From contig DASXUX010000052.1 in the NCBI GenBank assembly GCA_036504595.1, positions 124,001 to 188,000 on the forward strand: 64,000 bases of DNA. The letters are read 5' to 3'. Below, in pieces: positions 1-9,868 of the stretch. This DNA comes from DASXUX01 sp036504595 (GTDB lineage: Bacteria > Planctomycetota > SZUA-567 > H5-PLA8). Every line of letters begins with the position of its first letter. Positions within the stretch are counted from its first letter, which is position 1. The position numbers and the translations under genes were made by a program. The notes under the pieces were generated by a model. That model did not search any database. It was not told the DNA's origin and was given only the letters and a program-made list of their open reading frames with translations.

Positions 1-3000
1 CATTAATGTAGATCGCTCCGCCCGCGCCGTTCGTGAAGTCATTGCCGTTGCCGCCAGCGTTGCCGTTCATCCAGCTTGTGGCTGTGGCCATGCGGATGCC
101 GTAGTCGTTGGGGTTGCTCGCGCCCCAGATGCCATCGAGGAGCGCGAATGAAGTGGGGTTGTTAGCGAAGAAGGCGACGGAGTAGGTCGTCGGCGTCGCG
201 GGGCTCATCTGCATGTAACTGGGGGCCGCCTGGTTGAACCGCGCAGCACCACCGACGACGGTCGGGCGGTTGCCGGCTGTACCCTGCGAATAGTGGTTGT
301 TGTTGCCGCTCTTGTCTTTCCACAGGCCCAATGGCTGGCCGGAAGCTGTGACGGGCGTCGTGCCCGCGGCGTCCTGGTACAGGGTGCTCATATCGGACCC
401 GTCGAGCCAGATGGCCGGCAGGCCGGCGATGGCCGTGGGCGGGCAAGCGCCTAGGCGCAAGGTTCCGGCGTTGATCGTCGTGGAACCTGTGTAGGTGCTG
501 TTGCCCCCGAGGAGCTGCGCGCCGGTGCCGTTCTTGACGAGGGACAGCGCGCCGGTCAGCGCGCCGCCGAACATGTTTCCGCCGCCGTCGGCGATGGTCA
601 GCGTGGCGGCTCCGGAACTGGTCGTAATGCGCGCGGCAGTGCTGTTGCCCGAAATGCTGGAGACCGTCTGCGCAAAGCCGCCCAGATCGTAGATGCCGTT
701 GGCATTGATGGTCGCGATGCCGGCCACGGGCAGCGTGTCAGCCGCGCCGTTCTTCAGCGTGCCGGAGCTTACCGTCGTGCCGCCAGTGAACGTATTGGCT
801 CCGGAAAGCACCTGAGTGTAAAGGCCATCCTTAAGTAGTGCCGTGGTGCTGGTGCCGTTCTTGAGCACACCGCTGAAGGCGAATGTGCCGAGATCGGACT
901 TGAGCGTCAACCTTGCGGCGGTTCCGACCGCGTTGTTGATGACCTGTCCGCCAGCCCCAGCGCTGTCGGCGATGGAACCGACCGTCTGGTTCACGCCGTT
1001 GAGATCGAGAGTGCCCGTAGCAGCGATTTGAAGCGGAGTGTTCGGCGGAAGAACCGTGCTGAGATAGAGCTGCTGGACTTCGGACGCGGAGAGGGCGCGC
1101 GGGTAGAGGTAGACGTCGTCCAGATAGGCGGCGAAGGGCTGGGTGCCCGTGCTGTGATTACCAATGTACTTGATGTTGCGAACGCTGGCGCCCGGAGAAG
1201 TCCCGGCGTAGACGCCGTCGATGTAGAAATCGGTTGCGGTGCCGCGCGCAACGGCCGTGAGCTGGTGCCATCCCGACTGATAGTTGGCCAGCGAGACTGC
1301 CGGCGATGCCTGCTGGAACGCAGCGTAGCCCGGCGTGCTGTTGCTGTACCAGCCCAGGTTCCACGACGAGTCCTGAATAATGACGTTGTGATCGCCCATC
1401 GCACTCGGCAGATCCTGCCCGCGGAAAAGGGTGCGCCACGTGCCGGACGGATAGAGTCCGTTGAACCACAGCGATCCCGTCCAATAGCCGGTCACCGACT
1501 GAAAGTTCTGGTTGAGGATCAGAGACTGGTTGCCATTGGCGATGTTGAGAACTTTGCTGCCGACGCCGCGGCCGCCATTGACGATGCTTGCGCCGGCGTT
1601 CAGCGTACCATCGTAGTTGGCCAGTCCGTTGCCGTCGTTGACCGCCGCACCGGATTCAAAGCCGAAATGCACTGCGTACCCGGACGGCGGCTGCGGCGCG
1701 GCCAGGCGAAGCGTGCCATTGCTGATGGTGGTCGCGCCAGTGTACGTGCTGGCTCCGCCCAGCGTAACGGTGCCGGAGCCGATCATGCTGACCGAGCCGG
1801 TTCCCGAGACGCCGCCGTTGTAGGCCAGGTTGCCCGGAGTTCCGACATTGAAGACGAGCGCGCTGTTGTTCACCACGTCAGCGCTGCCGAGATTCCCGTC
1901 GTTGCCGCCGTCGCCGACTTGCAGGGTGCCGGCGCTGACAGTGATCGTACCCGTGGTGGTCTGCGCAGCCGTACCGTTCAACGTGAGAGTCCCCGTGCCA
2001 GACTTGACCAGCGAGCCATAGCCGGACAGCACGCCCGAAAACGCCGTGCTGGAATTGTTGCCGTTGGTCACCGTCGTGCCGCCCAGGACCACGTTACCGC
2101 CGCCAGCCAAGGAGCCGATCGTCTCGTTGGCCCAAGCCAAGTCGAGCGTTGCGCCGGCGCTGACGGTCACATTCGATCCATCCGGAAGAGTATTGGTCGC
2201 GGCCCCGAACCAGCGGGTGTTCAGGTAAGCCTCAAGCTGCAGACGATCGGCGTTGCTCAAAACGCGGTTGTAGATGAACACTTCGCCAATGTCCGCATCA
2301 GACACTTCGTTCGTGGTATTCCACCCGCCCAGTTCAAAGCCATTGGGGCCCTGCACGCCGTTCTGGTTGCTGGCCAGCAGCGTTCCATCGCGATAGAAGG
2401 TCGAATTGATGCCGCCGCCGCCGATGGTGGCTTCGAACATCCCCAGATTGGTCGTTACGGTCTGCGGCGCGCCCGGCGGTTCGCCATACACCCAGCCTTC
2501 GTAGTAGGCGCGGTTCTGATAGCCGCCGTGATGTCCCATCAGCCAGTTGTTTCCGTTGCTGGCCACCAGACGGAAATTCGCCGAGCCCAGCATGCGCCCG
2601 ACAAAGACCACGCTTGTCGGAGCGACAAAGTTCGTTGTGTTGCTCAAGTACGTCTGCAAATTGGAATTGAAACGCACCATCGGCAGCCCGTTGTACAAGC
2701 CCGGGAACTGAATGGGCTGGCGGCTGCCAGTGGCCTGGGCCACATTGTTCGCGCCGCCGAGTTTGTCGCGCCACTGGGCGATTCGGTTTTGCGCGTCCTT
2801 CGTCATCGTCGAGGAGTCGGTCGCGTCCAGCCACAGCACACTGCCGCTTGGCGGCACCGCACCGGCGCGCAAGGTTCCGGCGCTGACCAGCGTCGTACCG
2901 GAATAGGTGTTGTTGCCGAGGAGCGTCTGCGTACCGGCGCCGGTCTTGCCGAAGTTCAGCACCCCGCCTGTGTTCTTCAGGATGCCGTTGAAGGTGCTCG

Positions 3001-6000
3001 TCGCGTCGCCACCGCCGACCGTCAACGTGGCCGTACCCACGCTGGTGTCAACGGTGCCGGTGCCTGTGAGACCATTGATGGTGTCGCTGTGTCCGGCCAT
3101 GTCGAGCGTGGCATTGACGGTTACAGCAGCCTTGCCCGCTCCATCCGGCAGGACATTGTCGGCTCCGAGCGCCAGCACGCCGGCGGTGATCGTCGTCGCG
3201 CCGCTGTAGGTGTTGCTGCCAGCCAGAATCTGTGTGGATGCGCCGTCTTTGGTCAGTGCGACCGCACCGGCTCCGTCTTGAATCACTCCGCTGAAGGTAC
3301 TGCTGCCGCTCGCTGCGTAAATGGTCAGTTTGGTGCCCGTGGCAGAGCCGTTCGTCACCGATCCGCCGCCCCCGCCACTATCAGTTAGCCCGGCGAGAGT
3401 TTGAACAGATCCGTTGAGGTCGAGCGTTGCGCCGCTGGCGATCGCGACGGTCGTGCTGCTCGGCAATACGGGCGCCCCAGCCAGGTTGATGCTGAACAAG
3501 GAGCCGTCGCCCGGGTCAGTCATGGACTGGTAGTTGCCGATCACGGTCTGGCCGCGGCCCAAGTTGTCATAGCCAAAGCCGAAGACCGGTGCGCCGGGAG
3601 TCCACCAACTGCTGCTGACGAAACCAGCGCCGCCGCCGCCGTTATAGAAACGCGCTTCGAACGGGTGGCGGCCTGGGGTGAGGGTATAGGTGGCGATGGT
3701 GGGATTATTCCAGGTTCCGTCATTGAGCAACACGTTGCCATCGATCTTCAGCCACGAAACGTCATCAACGTTCTCGCCAAAGGTCCACGTTACACTAAAG
3801 GCGTTGGGGTTATTCACATAGCCGGTGTAAACCCAAGTCTGGTTGCCGCCCCAGCCAGCGGTGGTGTTGGCCTGCGTCGTGGTCATTCGAATCGTCGTAT
3901 TCGGATTCGGAGTGGTCGTGTCGATCGCGCCGCCACTGCCAAAGGATCCCTCGTACAACCCCGGCGTCGGCAGACTTTGCGAAAGCTTGAGGGTGCCGGC
4001 GCTGATCACGGTCGATCCGGAATAGGTTCCCGCGCCGGCTAGCGTTAACGTGCCAGCCCCCGTCTTCAAAACTCCGCCTGCGCCCGAGATTGCGCCATTA
4101 ATGGTGGTGCTGCCAGCGGACGCAAGCGTCAGCGCCAAGCCGCCGTTGTCTACCGAGCCAGTCAGGTTCAGCGTTCCGCCAGCGATGCAGGTGATCGTCG
4201 GCGCCGCTGTGCCGAAGGTGATATTGGGGTTGATCGTATTTGCGCCAGCGATGTTGCTGGCCAATGCTGTCGCTCCACCGCTGAGACCGAAGTTGTTCCC
4301 GCTAAGCGTATAGCCGGAATCGGTAAAGGTAATGGAGTTGAACGTGACGCCCGCGGCAAAGTCGTTGGTGTTGGTCTTCCGGGCTGCGAGGGCAGCACCA
4401 AACACCAGATTGTCGCCGCCCATGGGCGCCGTTCCGCCCCAGTTGGCTGCTTCAGTCCAGTTATTCGTCGCGCCGCCGCCAGTCCAGGTGAATGTCTGCG
4501 CCACAGCGCCGAGAACAACGTCGTTCCCGCCGTTGGCCTGGTAGGTGATCGAGTACGTGCGGCCATTGAAACTCAGCGTGGCGCCTTCGGACAGGCCATT
4601 GAATTGCCCGGTCACGCCGCCGGTCGTATGGATCAACGTAAAGGAGGACGCGCCCGGGAGGTTGAACGTGCGGTTCAGGTTGCAGCCGTTCAGATTCACT
4701 GCGCCGGTGACGTTCAACTGATCGTATCCAACCCCCGAGAACCCGCTGTTGAGCTGCACCGTGTAGGTGGAACCGGCGACGAACGTCACGGGGCTGCCGA
4801 CCGTGAGCACCCCGGGGCTGGTGTCCGGACTGCCGGGGCTCACTGCTCCGCCTGCTGCCACGGACACCGGACCGTTCACCGTGCCGGTGCCGCCCAAAAT
4901 GCCGGTGTTGTTGACATCGACGCTGCTGCCGACGCCGAGCGTGCCATTCACGAGCATTGCGCCCTGGTTGATATTCGTGGAACTGGTGTAGGAACTGGCG
5001 CCGGTCAGTGCCAACGTGCCCGGGCCGATCTTTGTAAGGCTTCCGGGTGCATTCTGCGTGCCCGTTTGATCGATCAACGTGCCGGAGATCACCAGGTCAA
5101 TATTCGAATTGCCCGTCACATCGGCGACGTTGAAGACGGTCGGCGCGCGCAGATGAATTCCCGAGAAGCTGCCGCTGCCGCTGATGGTCGAAGCGCTCGT
5201 CCCCGTGACGCTGACAGTGCCGGTCAGATAGTACATCTGGAAACTGGCATTGGCGCCGCCCGTGCCCGTCAAGGTACCGCCATTGTTCAATGTAATCGGA
5301 CCGAGCGCGTTGAACTGCGCGCCATTGTTGTTCACGGTTCCGCCGTTGATGGTAATGGCAATCTGTGGTGTAGAAGCCGCGTTGCCGAAGACGTCGTGGG
5401 AGGCGAACTGCAGCGTCGCTCCTGGATTGACCGTGATCGTTCTTCCAGCAGTCTGCGGATTGCCTAGAGCTCCTGTCAAGGAATTGGGGACGTTGTTGCC
5501 TCCGTTGGCTTGCAGCGTGCCCGTATTGATTGTGAAGTTTCCGGTGGCCGTGCTTCCGGCGTTGCTTAGCTGCAGCGTGCCCGTGCCATTCTTGGTCAGA
5601 GCGGAGGCACCCGAGAGGAGGCCGGAGATATTCGTCGTCGAAGGACCGTCCACCACCAGCCCGTTCGCCAAAGCCAGTGGAGCACTGATCGTCAGCGTTC
5701 CGCCGTTGCTGTACGTCGTCACACCGGAAGCCAGCGTGACCGAGGCGCTCAACGTATTGTTGCCGCTATCGTTGCGCAGCGCTCCGCCGCCGCCATTGCC
5801 AGCCGTCCAACCCGTGCCGTTGAGCGTAATGGTTTCAGCGCTGGTGATGTTGTTCTGGAGCCACAATTCGCCCTGCGCGTTCACCACCGTGCCGTCGGCT
5901 GCTCCCGTGCTGGTGCCCAACGCGCCGTTCGCCGTAATGATCACTGGCCCGGCGTTGATCGTGGTCAGGCCGCTGTAGTTGTTGCCGTTGTTGCTCAGAT

Positions 6001-7855
6001 AGAGCCTGCCAGGATTGTTGCCCCAGCCGATGTTCGTGTTGGCCTTGATGAGCCCACCCGCGCCGCTGACCTGGCCGGTGATGTTCAGATCGCCGCCGGT
6101 AACCTGAGGCGAGCCGCCATAAGTGTTCACGGTCAAAATCTGGCCGGCAGCGATCGTCACGGTTCCCGAGAGAGTCGTTGTCTGCGTGTCATTCCAGACT
6201 TCAATGCTGCCGGAGGCCGTGACGTTCACATTGTTGGCAAAGGTTGGGCCTCCGCACTTCGTGTCGAGAGCGAGCGTGCCGCCGCTGATGCGAACGGCGC
6301 CAGCGCCCAGCGGATTGTTCGTCCCCGAAGCTGCGCTGGTACAACCGCGAGCGATCAGCCGTCCGGCCTGCACATTGAAGGTTGTGCCGCCCATGGTGTT
6401 GGCGGACGCGGTGTTGTCGGCGATCAGTGCCGCAGCGCCGGTCTTGGAGAGAATAACATTTGTGTTGCCACCGTCGTTGATGACGCCAGTCGCGACGTTC
6501 AGACCCGCGTTGATGGTCATGGTCGCGTTGCTGTTCACCAGCGCGGTGCCAGAGAAGTTGAGTGTCTTGGCGGCGTCGCCGGTCACGTTCAGCGTTGCGC
6601 CGCCGTTCAAGGTCAGCGTCCCAAAGCCAACGTTAGTGAAACTGCTTCCCACCAACTGAATGTTCTGCGCGCCGGTGCTGACTGTGACCGCATTGCCGAG
6701 ATTGATCGCATCGACAACCGATAGAACCGCAAAGGGAACGCTGACCATAACGTTGCCGGTGTCCGGCCCATTGTAGCTGAAAATCTCGCCGTAGCCGCCG
6801 CCGCCGTTGGCCATCTGCAAACGGACATGGTGCAACCCGGCGCTCAAAGCAATGGCGGCGCTGGTGCCAGTCTGCATGCCGTGCGGACCATCATTGTCGA
6901 TCACCAGAATGTTATCGACGTACAAGCGGCTGCCGTCATCCGTGTTGCTGTAGAAGGTGTAGTTGCCGGCGCCCGCAATTGTCAGCATGCCGGTCCACTC
7001 AACGCCGAACGAACCCGTTGGACCGCCGGGGTAGAACGCCCCGCCTGAGTTGAAGTTGAAGGCAGTCGTCGGAGCGCTGGTGCCGACGTTCTGCGTCGCC
7101 GGACTGCCACCGATAGCTGCGCTGCCATAATCCAACTGCGTGACCGAATTCGACCCGCCATTCCCGATGTACTTGCTGTTCACGCCGCTGACCAGCGTGG
7201 CCGTGGGCGTAATTGACAGAGTTCCGCCAGCCACGTTCACCGTGCTGGCGCCAAATGGATTCTTGCTGCTGGTCGCCAGGGCGCTAAGCGTGCCGCCGCT
7301 GATGGTCGTGGCACCAGAGTAGGTGTTCGCAGCCGACAGAACCAACGTGCCGGTATTCGTGGCATCGCCAACCGTCAACACGAAGGCTCCGGAACTGCCC
7401 ACGACGCCGCTCACCGCCAGCGTTCCGCCCGCGCCCACAAGCCAGGTCTGCGAAGCGCCCAGCGTAATGCCGCAACTGATCGTGTTCGTGCCGCTTGTCT
7501 GACCGGCTGTGCTGACGCCGGCTGCAACCGTCAGAGTAAAGGCACCGCCGAGAGTCCAACCGCCGGCGGGTGTCAGAAACTTAACGCTATTGACGCTGCG
7601 GCTGACGGTCAGGGCTGGAAGATTCGCCGGGGGTGCTGCGGGGCCGAACGCAACGTCGTCAGTTGGGGCTGGAGCAACGTTGCCGCTCCAATTCGTTCCG
7701 AGCTCAAAGTCCGTATTAGTCGCGCCAGTCCAGGTGACCGTTCCTGCCAGAGCGGTCGGCGCTGCGGCGGTGAGCAGTAGAAGCAGCAGTATTGCGGAGC
7801 CGCCAGATAAGATGCCGCTCAAGCGCTGGTGCTGGCGACCGCTCTGTTTAGTCAT
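1..7855 (-). CDS. Giant secreted autotransporter-associated beta-strand repeat protein (C-terminus off the window)
   Basis: An open frame runs from an ATG at 7855 to the window edge, at least 2,618 codons with no stop seen. The N-terminus is a signal peptide: a basic stretch, a Leu-rich core, then an Ala-rich cleavage region ending near residue 37. The rest is dominated by repeats of the form KxGxGTLxLxGxNTYxGxTTIxxGTL, the autotransporter-associated beta-strand (PATR) repeat. Interspersed are a PA14-like domain (about residues 245-370, with YTFYSNTDDGSRLYVD), a second PA14-like region (about 1300-1440), a LamG/concanavalin-like domain (about 2060-2255, starting FGFESGAAV) and two related lectin-like modules starting LWLDATDSS (about 1668) and IWLDGSDMS (about 2475). 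This suggests a secreted or surface glycan-binding adhesin. The anchor cannot be seen because the C-terminus is missing. Domain calls are by motif only. Confidence 0.9.
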   Translation of the reverse strand, partial: MTKQSGRQHQRLSGILSGGSAILLLLLLTAAAPTALAGTVTWTGATNTDFELGTNWSGNVAPAPTDDVAFGPAAPPANLPALTVSRSVNSVKFLTPAGGWTLGGAFTLTVAAGVSTAGQTSGTNTISCGITLGASQTWLVGAGGTLAVSGVVGSSGAFVLTVGDATNTGTLVLSAANTYSGATTISGGTLSALATSSKNPFGASTVNVAGGTLSITPTATLVSGVNSKYIGNGGSNSVTQLDYGSAAIGGSPATQNVGTSAPTTAFNFNSGGAFYPGGPTGSFGVEWTGMLTIAGAGNYTFYSNTDDGSRLYVDNILVIDNDGPHGMQTGTSAAIALSAGLHHVRLQMANGGGGYGEIFSYNGPDTGNVMVSVPFAVLSVVDAINLGNAVTVSTGAQNIQLVGSSFTNVGFGTLTLNGGATLNVTGDAAKTLNFSGTALVNSNATMTINAGLNVATGVINDGGNTNVILSKTGAAALIADNTASANTMGGTTFNVQAGRLIARGCTSAASGTNNPLGAGAVRISGGTLALDTKCGGPTFANNVNVTASGSIEVWNDTQTTTLSGTVTIAAGQILTVNTYGGSPQVTGGDLNITGQVSGAGGLIKANTNIGWGNNPGRLYLSNNGNNYSGLTTINAGPVIITANGALGTSTGAADGTVVNAQGELWLQNNITSAETITLNGTGWTAGNGGGGALRNDSGNNTLSASVTLASGVTTYSNGGTLTISAPLALANGLVVDGPSTTNISGLLSGASALTKNGTGTLQLSNAGSTATGNFTINTGTLQANGGNNVPNSLTGALGNPQTAGRTITVNPGATLQFASHDVFGNAASTPQIAITINGGTVNNNGAQFNALGPITLNNGGTLTGTGGANASFQMYYLTGTVSVTGTSASTISGSGSFSGIHLRAPTVFNVADVTGNSNIDLVISGTLIDQTGTQNAPGSLTKIGPGTLALTGASSYTSSTNINQGAMLVNGTLGVGSSVDVNNTGILGGTGTVNGPVSVAAGGAVSPGSPDTSPGVLTVGSPVTFVAGSTYTVQLNSGFSGVGYDQLNVTGAVNLNGCNLNRTFNLPGASSFTLIHTTGGVTGQFNGLSEGATLSFNGRTYSITYQANGGNDVVLGAVAQTFTWTGGGATNNWTEAANWGGTAPMGGDNLVFGAALAARKTNTNDFAAGVTFNSITFTDSGYTLSGNNFGLSGGATALASNIAGANTINPNITFGTAAPTITCIAGGTLNLTGSVDNGGLALTLASAGSTTINGAISGAGGVLKTGAGTLTLAGAGTYSGSTVISAGTLKLSQSLPTPGLYEGSFGSGGAIDTTTPNPNTTIRMTTTQANTTAGWGGNQTWVYTGYVNNPNAFSVTWTFGENVDDVSWLKIDGNVLLNDGTWNNPTIATYTLTPGRHPFEARFYNGGGGAGFVSSSWWTPGAPVFGFGYDNLGRGQTVIGNYQSMTDPGDGSLFSINLAGAPVLPSSTTVAIASGATLDLNGSVQTLAGLTDSGGGGGSVTNGSATGTKLTIYAASGSSTFSGVIQDGAGAVALTKDGASTQILAGSNTYSGATTITAGVLALGADNVLPDGAGKAAVTVNATLDMAGHSDTINGLTGTGTVDTSVGTATLTVGGGDATSTFNGILKNTGGVLNFGKTGAGTQTLLGNNTYSGTTLVSAGTLRAGAVPPSGSVLWLDATDSSTMTKDAQNRIAQWRDKLGGANNVAQATGSRQPIQFPGLYNGLPMVRFNSNLQTYLSNTTNFVAPTSVVFVGRMLGSANFRLVASNGNNWLMGHHGGYQNRAYYEGWVYGEPPGAPQTVTTNLGMFEATIGGGGINSTFYRDGTLLASNQNGVQGPNGFELGGWNTTNEVSDADIGEVFIYNRVLSNADRLQLEAYLNTRWFGAATNTLPDGSNVTVSAGATLDLAWANETIGSLAGGGNVVLGGTTVTNGNNSSTAFSGVLSGYGSLVKSGTGTLTLNGTAAQTTTGTITVSAGTLQVGDGGNDGNLGSADVVNNSALVFNVGTPGNLAYNGGVSGTGSVSMIGSGTVTLGGASTYTGATTISNGTLRLAAPQPPSGYAVHFGFESGAAVNDGNGLANYDGTLNAGASIVNGGRGVGSKVLNIANGNQSLILNQNFQSVTGYWTGSLWFNGLYPSGTWRTLFRGQDLPSAMGDHNVIIQDSSWNLGWYSNSTPGYAAFQQASPAVSLANYQSGWHQLTAVARGTATDFYIDGVYAGTSPGASVRNIKYIGNHSTGTQPFAAYLDDVYLYPRALSASEVQQLYLSTVLPPNTPLQIAATGTLDLNGVNQTVGSIADSAGAGGQVINNAVGTAARLTLKSDLGTFAFSGVLKNGTSTTALLKDGLYTQVLSGANTFTGGTTVSSGTLKNGAADTLPVAGIATINANGIYDLGGFAQTVSSISGNSTAARITTSSGAATLTIADGGGNMFGGALTGALSLVKNGTGAQLLGGNSTYTGSTTINAGTLRLGACPPTAIAGLPAIWLDGSDMSTLYQDAAGTTPVTASGQPLGLWKDKSGNNNHYSQGTAGNRPTVVGGAARFNQAAPSYMQMSPATPTTYSVAFFANNPTSFALLDGIWGASNPNDYGIRMATATSWMNGNAGGNGNDFTNGAGGAIYIN

Positions 7856-8598
7856 GACAAACTCCCTCTCGTTCAGATCGTTCTGAACTGAATTCTCTCA
7901 TTCAATTGTGCGCGCCGTTGAAGGAGGAGGCCTGGACGGTCAAACCGTCTTGCTGTCCAGACTTCCCTCCGAAGCAACGAACAACAGGTGCGCACTCAGG
8001 CCGGAAACCTCCTGAGCACGCGTCCCTTAAATGGATTGCGCCGCAGTATAACGCCGGCGATGCCCATGTGTACAAAAAAATCCCGCCTAAGCACCACCCG
8101 AGAAACGCGTTACATGCGCGGCCAGGCAAAGCGTCGCCGGAGCCCCAACACAACCTCACGTTGTGCTGAGTTAGTGCGTTCAGGAGACACTCCGGTTGAC
8201 TAAGAACGCACCACGTTTTGTGCGCCAGCGTCCTGGCCGAACCTTTTTCCTCGCGTTGCAAATTGCCTAAACGAGTCCTATTTACGCAAATTCCTCGCCG
8301 CCGCTCGCGTTCTCTCATAGGCCCCCAAACATGTGATATATGACCATTAATAGCAAAGCGAGGCCACAACGTGCGCACCGCGCGCTGCACGTTCTTTGGA
8401 AGGGGTTCGAATCGTCGGATTGCCGTGGTAGTATATTTAGTCTTCGGGCAGTTTGCGATTATACCACTTATCGGGCGGGAAAGAGGTTGCTGCTGACTTC
8501 TTCGATTTCAGGCCAGTCTCGGAAGATGCGGTCGTTCGCCTTCTCGATGTCTAGATACCCCCACCCTCTTCCATCGATGCGGGATTCAGTGCGAGTCC
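7856..8598. other. Gene-poor region upstream of the giant repeat protein
   Basis: No convincing gene is seen in 743 bases. The minus-strand frame of 162 codons here (7902-8390) has no ribosome-binding site, an unusual Cys/Trp-rich composition and no recognisable motif. An 8-bp perfect inverted repeat (GTGCGTTC at 8174-8181, GAACGCAC at 8204-8211) could form a hairpin. The region probably carries the promoter and leader of the giant gene, but no clear promoter was identified. Confidence 0.5.
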
Positions 8599-8814
8599 CT
8601 ACGCCGGCCGCTTTAGCGCAGGTGCTTGAACGACAGAGCGCTCCGGCTCGGAAAGCGCCTCTTCCATCTCCGCCGCAGCCATCGACCGATGCAGCAGCGA
8701 CTGGTAGTCACGCAGAGCCTGGAAGTACTCGGCGCTGGATTGTCCGCGAGTGCGAACGATGTAGTCAACTGTGCGCTCCGCGCGCAGCAGCGGGGTATCG
8801 CTGTGGTTGGTCAT
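8599..8814 (-). CDS. Small hypothetical protein, 71 aa
   Basis: This frame has a strong ribosome-binding site, AAGGAG six bases before the ATG, which is the main reason to accept it. The product is hydrophilic and predicted helical: TVDYIVRTRGQSSAEYFQALRDYQSLLHRSMAAAEMEEAL. It has no signal peptide, no membrane segment and no cysteines. The family is not recognised. It stands alone between long non-coding stretches. Function unknown. Confidence 0.5.
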   Translation of the reverse strand: MTNHSDTPLLRAERTVDYIVRTRGQSSAEYFQALRDYQSLLHRSMAAAEMEEALSEPERSVVQAPALKRPA

Positions 8815-8955
8815 CGGTAACTCCTTGTTACCAATCTAATCGGACGAAACCCGTCATCGCTCACAGTAAAAAATGAAAAATTGCTACCGTGCGCGACTGT
8901 CCCTGTCGTTCGCCGACGGCTCTAATGAGACATCGCACGAGAGGAAGCGGGTTAG

Positions 8956-9123
8956 TTGTATGACGTCCCCATCAAATGCATCGTCGTGCAAAACGACGAA
9001 AATCCGGACGACCTCGATGAACACAATGTTGACGAGCCGGAGGCAGATGGTGACGACGGCGAAGTGAATCGCCTGCTGCGGCCTGCGATCCTTGCGCGTC
9101 GCTTCAGATCGTGGGGTCGCTAG
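8956..9123 (+). CDS. Possible small acidic protein, 55 aa, TTG start
   Basis: A TTG at 8956 lies eight bases after GAGGAAG and opens a frame encoding LYDVPIKCIVVQNDENPDD and then a run rich in Asp and Glu (DEHNVDEPEADGDDGEV), followed by a basic tail. The strongly acidic, non-random composition and the ribosome-binding site favour a real gene. The alternative frame starting at 8873 gives a Ser/Thr/Lys-rich product that looks like a shadow. No family is recognised, and the rare start codon keeps this tentative. Confidence 0.3.
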   Translation: MYDVPIKCIVVQNDENPDDLDEHNVDEPEADGDDGEVNRLLRPAILARRFRSWGR

Positions 9124-9247
9124 ACTTCAGTTGCACTCGGGCATACCTGTTGCTAAAATTCGCAAATTGAGAGCTTCAATGCTGTTCGCAGTGAGTCAGA
9201 CTGGCCGGTTTAAGGTTGCTTTAGGACAGCGCAAGGGAGAGAAGGAC

Positions 9248-9544
9248 ATGCCGACGTACGAGTACGCCTGTGCGGATTGCGGACACGAGTTCGAGCGCTT
9301 TGAGAGTATCACCGCGAAGCCCAACAAGACGTGTCCGAAGTGCAACACGAAGAAGGCTGAGCGGCGCATCTCCGGCGGCGGCGGATTCCTTTTCAAGGGC
9401 AGCGGCTTTTACGTCACCGACTATCGCAAGTGCGCCGCAGGCGCGTCCACGGCCAAAGAGTGCAAGCAGGCCGTCGCCGAAAAAGCCTGTCCGGCAGCCA
9501 AAGGCAAGAGCGGCGGTTGCGGCGACAGCACAAAAGTAGCTTGA
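9248..9544 (+). CDS. FmdB-type zinc-ribbon protein
   Basis: A 98-aa protein opening MPTYEYACADCGHEFERFES and carrying two CxxC knuckles (CADC near residue 8, CPKC near residue 29), followed by the ERRISGGGGFLFKGSGFY segment typical of the FmdB/CxxC_CxxC_SSSS family. Its C-terminal tail is Cys- and Lys-rich. The family is annotated as regulatory (FmdB of formamidase operons), but most members are uncharacterised small zinc proteins. The ATG at 9248 is chosen because GGAGAGAAGGAC precedes it and the conserved domain begins exactly there; the in-frame extension upstream is not conserved-looking. A terminator follows about 45 bases downstream. Confidence 0.85.
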   Translation: MPTYEYACADCGHEFERFESITAKPNKTCPKCNTKKAERRISGGGGFLFKGSGFYVTDYRKCAAGASTAKECKQAVAEKACPAAKGKSGGCGDSTKVA

Positions 9545-9589
9545 AGCGGCAACTGAAACATCGGTCGATGTTTCCCATGAGTCAAGGAA

Positions 9590-9631
9590 CGGGCAGTCCG
9601 CGTGAAGAGCGTTGACTGCCCGATTTGTTTT
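9590..9631 (+). terminator. Rho-independent terminator after the FmdB-type gene
   Basis: CGGGCAGTC (9590-9598) pairs perfectly with GACTGCCCG (9614-9622) around a 15-base loop and is followed by ATTTGTTTT. This is a nine-bp GC-rich stem with a U-rich tail. Confidence 0.8.
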
Positions 9632-9639
9632 GTAGGTGG

Positions 9640-9707
9640 TCTACTTGGTGTCTGGTGGTCTGGTGCGTCCGCACCACTCACCAAGTACCACTCACCAAGT
9701 ACCCACA
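9640..9707. repeat. Reiterated TACTTGGTG / CACCAAGTACC spacer (family A)
   Basis: Short words such as TACTTGGTG, TCTGGTGGTC, ACCACTCACC and ACCAAGTACC are reiterated, with the first half partly complementary to the second, so the stretch can fold into a hairpin. The same vocabulary recurs at 16256-16312 and, on the other strand, at 17418-17460. The 9545-9868 interval otherwise contains only the terminator and the kinase leader. Confidence 0.7.
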
Positions 9708-9868
9708 CTGCACATGTGCAACGTTGCACTTCGCCGAAAAAGTTGGCGCAGCTATTGCTTTTGTGTTGAAGTTATGCGTAATGCATGCGAAATTCGTCTC
9801 ATCCGACGAGAGTGGCTCTCGTCAGTAGTAGTAAACGGGAGCCTGTAAACACCAGGGGCGCTGGTCTC

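Noticed and set aside
1028..3388. Plus-strand open frame of 786 codons
   Set aside because: It is the antisense of the continuous repeat-protein frame, has an Arg/Ala/Gly-rich composition typical of GC-rich shadows, and no motif. The minus strand gives clear PATR repeats.
7902..8390. Minus-strand open frame of 162 codons
   Set aside because: No ribosome-binding site, odd Cys/Trp content, no recognisable segment; treated as non-coding.
8396..8425. T-loop-like GGTTCGAATC, possible tRNA
   Set aside because: The following bases do not pair to form a T stem and no acceptor or anticodon arm could be built around it.
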